A stretch of DNA of 64,000 nucleotides from Bacillus sp. EB106-08-02-XG196 (GTDB lineage: Bacteria > Bacillota > Bacilli > Bacillales > Cytobacillaceae). The stretch covers positions 124,001-188,000 of the forward strand of contig NZ_JABWSY010000003.1 in the NCBI RefSeq assembly GCF_013396335.1, written 5' to 3'. Under the pieces are notes generated by a model that was not told the DNA's origin, did no database searches, and was given only the letters and a program-made list of their open reading frames with translations. This document shows positions 58,465-64,000 of this stretch, piece after piece (position 1 is the first letter of the stretch; the number at the start of each line of letters is the position of its first letter). Both the position numbers and the translations under genes were made by a program.

Positions 58465-61059
58465 ATGGCTGGTTATACGCCGATGATACAGCAATACTTA
58501 ACCGTGAAGGCAGATTATCAAGATGCCTTTTTATTTTTTCGCCTTGGCGATTTTTATGAAATGTTTTTTGATGATGCGATCAAAGCATCCCAAGAATTAG
58601 AGATTACCTTAACGAGCCGTGAAGGTGGCAGTGAGGACCGAATCCCAATGTGCGGGGTTCCTTATCATTCTGCCCCTAACTATATTGAACAGCTTATTTC
58701 AAAGGGCTATAAAGTAGCCATTTGCGAGCAAATGGAAGACGCCAAGCTAACAAAAGGCATGGTCAGACGGGAAGTTGTCCAGCTTATTACACCTGGAACG
58801 GTAATGGAAGGTAAGTCATTATCAGATAAAGAAAATAACTATATTGCCTCCATTTCTTGTTTTGAAGATCAAACATTTGGATTTGCTTATACGGATCTTT
58901 CAACAGGTGAAAGCAAGGTTACCCAGCTCTCATCCAACTTTGATGAAGTGTTAAATGAACTAGCCGTATTAAGCTCCAAGGAAGTGGTTGTCGCAAACGA
59001 CTTCGATGCTGAATTACAGAAGAAAATGCGTGAACGTGATGTCCTCGCCATTTCATTCGAAGATAATAGTTCAGTAGATATGAATTTTTCACATCTATTA
59101 GATAATCTCAATCAAGATAAACTAAAACAAAGTGCAGCCAGGCTGTTTCATTATTTATATCGTTCACAAAAGAGAAGCCTTGACCACCTCCAACCGGTGA
59201 CAACCTATCAAATCCATCAATATATGAAAATTGATTACTACTCTAAACGGAATCTTGAATTAACGGAGACAATACGTTCAAAAGGAAAGAAAGGTTCTCT
59301 GCTTTGGCTTCTTGATGAAACGATGACTGCCATGGGCGGCAGGACGCTGAAAACCTGGATTGACCGCCCATTAATTTCTCGTAAGGACATTGAACAACGT
59401 CAAACTATTGTGGAAGTTCTAATGAACAAGTATTTTGAACGCCAGGAGCTTCGCGAAAAGTTGACAGAAGTATATGATCTGGAGAGGCTTGCTGGCCGTG
59501 TTGCTTTTGGTAACGTAAACGCCCGTGACCTTGTCCAATTAAAACGATCATTAATGCAGATTCCTTTCTTAAAACAAATTCTCTTTGGCATGGAGAATGA
59601 AGAAGTAAATAACATTGCTGAATCACTCGATCCTTGCGAGGAGGTTACTGACCTTTTAGAACAAGCAATTGTGGAGAATCCACCGCTTTCGTTAAAAGAA
59701 GGAAATATGATTCGTGACGGATACAATGAACAGTTAGATCAATACCGTTATGCAAGCCGAAACGGGAAAACATGGATTGCGCAGCTTGAGCGTGAAGAGC
59801 GCGAAAAGACAGGGATTAAATCCTTGAAAATCGGTTATAACCGTGTATTTGGCTATTATATAGAGGTAACGAGATCAAACCTGCATCTTTTAACAGAAGG
59901 GCAATATGAGCGAAAGCAGACTTTATCAAATGCAGAACGTTTTATTACCCCTGAGTTAAAAGAAAAAGAAGAGCTAATTTTACAAGCAGAGGAAAAAAGC
60001 GGTGAACTTGAGTATCAGCTTTTTACTGAAATTCGCGAGATTGTAAAAGAACATATCCCGCGCCTGCAGGCTGCAGCAAAAGCGGTTAGTGAGCTGGATG
60101 TCCTTCAATGCTTTGCGCAGGTGAGTGAAGAGCGTCGTTATGTAAAACCGAAATTTTCTACAGAGGGTAAAGTTGTCCTAAAGGAAGGCAGACATCCCGT
60201 CGTTGAAAAAGTATTGAATGCGCAGGAATATGTAGCGAATGACTGCTTTATGGATCATGAGCGAGAGGTTCTTCTTATCACAGGTCCAAACATGAGTGGT
60301 AAAAGTACGTACATGCGCCAAATTGCTTTAACTGCCATTTTGGCACAAATCGGATGTTATGTACCTGCAGATGAAGCGGTGCTGCCAATTTTTGATCAAG
60401 TATTTACTAGAATTGGGGCAGCGGATGATTTGATATCTGGACAAAGTACATTCATGGTTGAGATGCTTGAAGCTAGAAATGCCTTGACCAACGCTACACA
60501 AAACAGTTTGATTCTATTTGATGAAATCGGCCGCGGGACCTCGACCTATGATGGTATGGCTCTGGCCCAGGCTATTATTGAGTATATTCATAAACACATT
60601 GGTGCGAAAACACTATTTTCAACTCATTATCATGAATTAACAGTCCTTGAAGACGAGCTTGAAAAATTAAAGAACATTCATGTTAGTGCAATTGAACATA
60701 ATGGAAAGCTGGTCTTTCTCCATAAAATTAAAGAAGGACCAACAGATAAGAGTTATGGAATTCATGTAGCGCAGCTAGCTGAGCTTCCGAAGGAACTAAT
60801 CAATCGTGCTAACGAAATTTTATCAGCACTAGAAAAACCAGATGTACAACCTGTTGCTGTTAAGAGTACAGTAAAGGAAATAAAGGAGCAGCCATCACAG
60901 CTGTCATTCTTTGATGAACCGAAAGAACAGAAGAAACAAGAGCTTTCTTCAAAAGAAAAGAAAGTTACCGATAAAATGAAAGAGCTTGATCTACTAGATA
61001 TAACACCGCTTCAAGCGATTAATCTGTTGTACGAGCTTCAGAAAAAGCTAAAAGGCTAA
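58465..61059 (+). CDS. mutS: DNA mismatch repair protein MutS
   Basis: 864 residues from the ATG at 58465 (GGGGGT upstream). Mismatch-binding domain start with [20 protein letters not shown] and the FYE motif, connector, lever and clamp, then the ATPase with GPNMSGKST (Walker A), DEIGRGTST (Walker B) and STHYHELT. Recognises mismatches and recruits MutL. Length is normal. 20 bases before mutL, one operon. Confidence 0.97.
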   Translation: MAGYTPMIQQYLTVKADYQDAFLFFRLGDFYEMFFDDAIKASQELEITLTSREGGSEDRIPMCGVPYHSAPNYIEQLISKGYKVAICEQMEDAKLTKGMVRREVVQLITPGTVMEGKSLSDKENNYIASISCFEDQTFGFAYTDLSTGESKVTQLSSNFDEVLNELAVLSSKEVVVANDFDAELQKKMRERDVLAISFEDNSSVDMNFSHLLDNLNQDKLKQSAARLFHYLYRSQKRSLDHLQPVTTYQIHQYMKIDYYSKRNLELTETIRSKGKKGSLLWLLDETMTAMGGRTLKTWIDRPLISRKDIEQRQTIVEVLMNKYFERQELREKLTEVYDLERLAGRVAFGNVNARDLVQLKRSLMQIPFLKQILFGMENEEVNNIAESLDPCEEVTDLLEQAIVENPPLSLKEGNMIRDGYNEQLDQYRYASRNGKTWIAQLEREEREKTGIKSLKIGYNRVFGYYIEVTRSNLHLLTEGQYERKQTLSNAERFITPELKEKEELILQAEEKSGELEYQLFTEIREIVKEHIPRLQAAAKAVSELDVLQCFAQVSEERRYVKPKFSTEGKVVLKEGRHPVVEKVLNAQEYVANDCFMDHEREVLLITGPNMSGKSTYMRQIALTAILAQIGCYVPADEAVLPIFDQVFTRIGAADDLISGQSTFMVEMLEARNALTNATQNSLILFDEIGRGTSTYDGMALAQAIIEYIHKHIGAKTLFSTHYHELTVLEDELEKLKNIHVSAIEHNGKLVFLHKIKEGPTDKSYGIHVAQLAELPKELINRANEILSALEKPDVQPVAVKSTVKEIKEQPSQLSFFDEPKEQKKQELSSKEKKVTDKMKELDLLDITPLQAINLLYELQKKLKG

Positions 61060-61079
61060 AGTTATAGGAGGTGACTGGT

Positions 61080-62960
61080 ATGGGTAAGATTATCCAATTA
61101 GATGATGCACTATCCAATAAAATTGCAGCGGGTGAAGTAGTTGAACGTCCAGCCTCGGTTGTAAAAGAGTTAGTAGAGAATGCAATTGACGCAGGCAGTA
61201 CGGTTATTGAAATTGAAGTAGAAGAAGCAGGCCTGGCGAAAATTCGAATCACGGATAATGGCAATGGAATCGAAGAAGAAGACGTCTTACTCGCCTTCCA
61301 ACGTCATGCGACTAGTAAAATAAAAAATGAAAATGACTTGTTTCGTATCAAGACTCTCGGCTTTCGCGGGGAAGCTCTGCCCAGTATCGCATCCGTTTCA
61401 AGGCTGGAGATGAAAACCTCAACGGGTGAGGGCGCAGGAAATCGAGTAGTCATTGAAGGCGGTAAGGTTGAGGTTTTTGAGAAATCTTCGAGCAGGCGCG
61501 GAACGGACCTAACGATATCTGATTTATTTTTTAACACACCAGCACGCCTAAAGTATATGAAAACCATTCATACAGAGCTCGGAAATATTACCGATGTGGT
61601 GAATCGACTGGCTCTCTCTCATCCAGAGGTTGCCTTCCGCTTAATTCATAACGAACGTAAACTGCTGCAAACGAACGGTAATGGAGATGTCCGCCAAGTG
61701 CTGGCGTCTATCTATGGAATGGCAATTGCCAAACAGCTTGTGCCGGTTTCTGGGGAGTCGCTTGATTACAAGATTAGTGGATATGCCTCGATGCCTGAGG
61801 TAACTAGAGCATCTAGAAACTATATTTCTACGATGATCAATGGTCGTTTTATTAAAAATTATGCTCTAGCCAAAGCGATTCAGGAAGGGTACCATACGTT
61901 ACTTCCTATAGGAAGATTTCCGATAGTTCTCCTTAATATTGAGATGGACCCATTATTGGTGGATGTCAATGTGCACCCATCCAAAATGGAGGTTCGTATT
62001 AGTAAGGAAGCAGAACTAAATGAACTGGTCACTGAAATTATCAAATATGCATTTAAATCGAAGGTATTGATTCCAACTGCATATACGCAAGAGAAAAAAG
62101 AGATTCCGAAGTCTGAGCAAACCACATTGGTTCTTGATGAAAGGACCAGTCCAGTTCCCGAGAGAAAAGAAATAAAATGGGATTCATCTTTTGTTTCGAA
62201 TACCATTCAGGAAACCGTACCGGCTCTTGATGTGAAAGGGGAACCAATGATTCCTAGAGAGGTTGAGGAAGAGGTAACCATACCAAATAGCTGGGAATAC
62301 ACTCCACCACCTGTGATGGAATCAAATGAAATAGATGTAGAAACTGAATCAAGTGAGGATGCCGACCAAATGGAAAGCCGGATTCCAAGGTTATATCCAA
62401 TTGGTCAAATGCATGGTACTTATATCTTTGCTCAAAATGAAAATGGTTTATATATTATTGATCAGCATGCGGCACAGGAACGATTGAAGTATGAGTATTT
62501 CCGTGAAAAAGTTGGTCAAGTCCATTCGGAGCTGCAGGAATTACTTGTTCCGATCACTCTGGATTATTCCACGGACGAATACTTGAAAATTAATGAAAAC
62601 CGTTTGGAATTAGAAAAGGTTGGGGTATTCCTTGAGGAATTTGGAATGAACGGCTATATCGTTCGCTCGCATCCACAATGGTTCCCTATAGGGGATGAAA
62701 AACAACTGATTGAAGAAATGATTGAGCAGCTGCTTTCGATGAAAAAAGTCGATATTAAAAAACTTCGTGAAGAAGCAGCGATCATGATGAGTTGTAAAGC
62801 TTCGATTAAAGCCAATCGCCATTTACGGAATGATGAAATCCAGGCATTGCTCGATGATTTAAGAAAAGCTTCTGATCCGTTTACCTGTCCACACGGAAGA
62901 CCAATAATTGTCCATTATTCGTCATATGAGATGGAGAAAATGTTTAAACGAGTTATGTAG
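61080..62960 (+). CDS. mutL: DNA mismatch repair endonuclease MutL
   Basis: 626 residues from the ATG at 61080, AGGAGGTG upstream. GHKL ATPase: [29 protein letters not shown] low-complexity linker about 340-450. C-terminal endonuclease domain with [12 protein letters not shown] (metal motif), [11 protein letters not shown] and CPHGRP. The endonuclease motif is expected in a genome without MutH. It nicks the new strand after MutS signalling. Confidence 0.97.
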   Translation: MGKIIQLDDALSNKIAAGEVVERPASVVKELVENAIDAGSTVIEIEVEEAGLAKIRITDNGNGIEEEDVLLAFQRHATSKIKNENDLFRIKTLGFRGEALPSIASVSRLEMKTSTGEGAGNRVVIEGGKVEVFEKSSSRRGTDLTISDLFFNTPARLKYMKTIHTELGNITDVVNRLALSHPEVAFRLIHNERKLLQTNGNGDVRQVLASIYGMAIAKQLVPVSGESLDYKISGYASMPEVTRASRNYISTMINGRFIKNYALAKAIQEGYHTLLPIGRFPIVLLNIEMDPLLVDVNVHPSKMEVRISKEAELNELVTEIIKYAFKSKVLIPTAYTQEKKEIPKSEQTTLVLDERTSPVPERKEIKWDSSFVSNTIQETVPALDVKGEPMIPREVEEEVTIPNSWEYTPPPVMESNEIDVETESSEDADQMESRIPRLYPIGQMHGTYIFAQNENGLYIIDQHAAQERLKYEYFREKVGQVHSELQELLVPITLDYSTDEYLKINENRLELEKVGVFLEEFGMNGYIVRSHPQWFPIGDEKQLIEEMIEQLLSMKKVDIKKLREEAAIMMSCKASIKANRHLRNDEIQALLDDLRKASDPFTCPHGRPIIVHYSSYEMEKMFKRVM

Positions 62961-62962
62961 GG

Positions 62963-62997
62963 TGCTCTCTTTTATAAAGAGGCACTCTTTTTTTGAA
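62963..62997 (+). terminator. Terminator of the mutSL operon
   Basis: GTGCTCTCTTT and AAAGAGGCAC arms, then seven T. Confidence 0.85.
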
Positions 62998-63078
62998 AAA
63001 TATAATAATAAGGACTTACCTTTGTTTGTATTTTGGTGTAAAATTACACTATAAGAGAGATGTGAAGGAGGTGGGAGT

Positions 63079-63531
63079 GTGTTTGTTTTTGGTCTCTTAA
63101 GTACTTTTTTACCGATCGTTATTATTATTTTTGTAATCGTCTACGCTGCGAAAAATAAAGAAATGGGGGGAGAGAAAGTGATACGTCATCTTTATACGTA
63201 TTTAGTTCTGTTTGCAACACTTATGATGGTGATTGGGGGAGGAATCTCAATTTTTATGGCTGCGGCTGATTTAGTAAGCCCACCAGGTTATTATCAAAAC
63301 TTTGAAGATTTTAAGCAGGTATATCATGATAAGAAAGTTCCAACTGAGGAAAGTCAAAGCTTAACAGATCCTGAAGTTCGTGAAAGATATGATCAAATGG
63401 TAAAAGATGAAAAGAACCGGGCAAGAGAAAATGCGAAAAATCAAATTATTAAAAGCTTAGGTTTTATCGTTATCCCACTTCCGATATTCCTATACTTCAA
63501 TAATATGAGAAAACGTCAGAGTGATATTTAG
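63079..63531 (+). CDS. Small membrane protein of unknown function
   Basis: 150 residues from a GTG with AAGGAGG about 8 bases upstream. Three hydrophobic segments (about 3-22, 38-60 and 125-140) with a charged loop containing PPGYYQNFEDFKQVYHDKK between. No family recognised. Confidence 0.65.
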   Translation: MFVFGLLSTFLPIVIIIFVIVYAAKNKEMGGEKVIRHLYTYLVLFATLMMVIGGGISIFMAAADLVSPPGYYQNFEDFKQVYHDKKVPTEESQSLTDPEVRERYDQMVKDEKNRARENAKNQIIKSLGFIVIPLPIFLYFNNMRKRQSDI

Positions 63532-63551
63532 GCATGGGTACTACGAGTTAT

Positions 63552-64000
63552 CTGGAGTGACCGAAGTTTATTCATAAAAAGCAATTGGGTCAATGCAGGT
63601 GGTCTGGAGTGACCGAAGAGCATTCAGAAAAAGCATTTGGGTAAATGCAGGCAGGCTGGAGTGACCGAAGTGCATTCAGAAAAAGCATATGGGTCAATGC
63701 AGGCAGGCTGGAGTGACCGAAGTGCATTCAGAAAAAGCATATGGGTCAATGCAGGTAGCTTGGAGTGACCGAAGAGGATTCATAAAAAGCGCTAGGGTAA
63801 ATGCAGGCAGCTTGGAGTGACCGAAGAGCATTCAGAAAAAGCATTTGGGTAAATGCAGGTGGTCTGGAGTGACCGAAGAGCATTCAGAAAAAGTAATTGG
63901 GTAAATGCAGGTGGTCTGGAGTGACCGAAGTGCATTCATAAAAAGCATATGGGTAAATGCAGGCAGCTTGGAGTGACCGAAGAGCATTCATAAAAAGCAT
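63552..64000. repeat. Tandem array of a 52-bp repeat
   Basis: GGAGTGACCGAAG recurs at 63554, 63606, 63658, 63710, 63762, 63814, 63866, 63918 and 63970, exactly 52 bases each time. Copies differ by a few bases (TGCATTC or AGCATTC, CATAAAAAGC or CAGAAAAAGC). The unit contains the short inverted repeat GCATTT-GGGT-AAATGC in several copies. The array continues past the window end. 52 is not a multiple of 3 and no frame spans it. Confidence 0.95.

Noticed and set aside
63552..64000. CRISPR array
   Set aside because: The period is constant, but there are no unique spacers: the whole 52-bp unit repeats with minor changes, and no cas genes are near.

Overview
The window is low-GC Firmicute DNA, most likely from a Bacillaceae genome (Neobacillus- or Bacillus-like). 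Supporting signs are strong AGGAGG ribosome binding sites, TTG and GTG starts, Sda and Spo0E sporulation regulators, a YolD-like protein, and mutS-mutL beside a tRNA-Arg. I cannot name the species from sequence alone.

Layout. (1) 1-14500 is chromosomal: a sugar symporter of the GPH type, a GarR-like reductase, a LytTR/GHKL two-component pair, two family 3 glycoside hydrolases (one membrane-anchored with reversed domain order), a GtrA membrane protein, a family 2 glycosyltransferase and UDP-galactopyranose mutase. This looks like a sugar uptake and surface-glycan locus. Two sda-like genes lie in it. (2) 14534-57452 is a composite island of about 43 kb in the 3' end of tRNA-Arg(CCU) (57453-57526, minus strand). 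Partial copies of the tRNA 3' end at 14534, 34390 and 57452 divide it into two blocks. An internal arm-repeat junction at 16831-16971 suggests that the left block is itself two fused elements.

Left block (14534-34389): an Mrr-type nuclease, a tyrosine integrase, an integrase fragment, three tandem tyrosine recombinases (recombinase-in-trio or Tn554-like), small unknown cargo genes, a Spo0E-like gene, several decayed genes, an IS4-type transposase remnant fused to a regulator-like N-terminus, and a complete type II CBASS operon (patatin phospholipase, CD-NTase, E1-E2 Cap2, JAB Cap3) next to the right boundary.

Right block (34390-57452): a phage-like element of about 23 kb, visibly richer in GC than its low-GC cargo. 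It has its own integrase beside the tRNA, arm-type repeats at both ends, small regulators (XRE, ribbon-helix-helix), an archaeo-eukaryotic-type primase, an ATP-dependent DNA ligase, an HNH nuclease, a terminase-small-like protein, an HK97-gp10-like protein and a large tape-measure-like protein. I see no capsid, portal, large terminase, holin or lysin gene. This composition suggests a phage satellite or a reduced prophage that supplies its own tail-length protein. It also carries a candidate structured RNA (about 42780-43113) and low-GC genes of unknown or DUF3800 type that may be defence cargo.

(3) 57594-64000 is chromosomal: a YwaF-like membrane protein, mutS, mutL, a small membrane protein, and a 52-bp tandem repeat array that runs off the window end.
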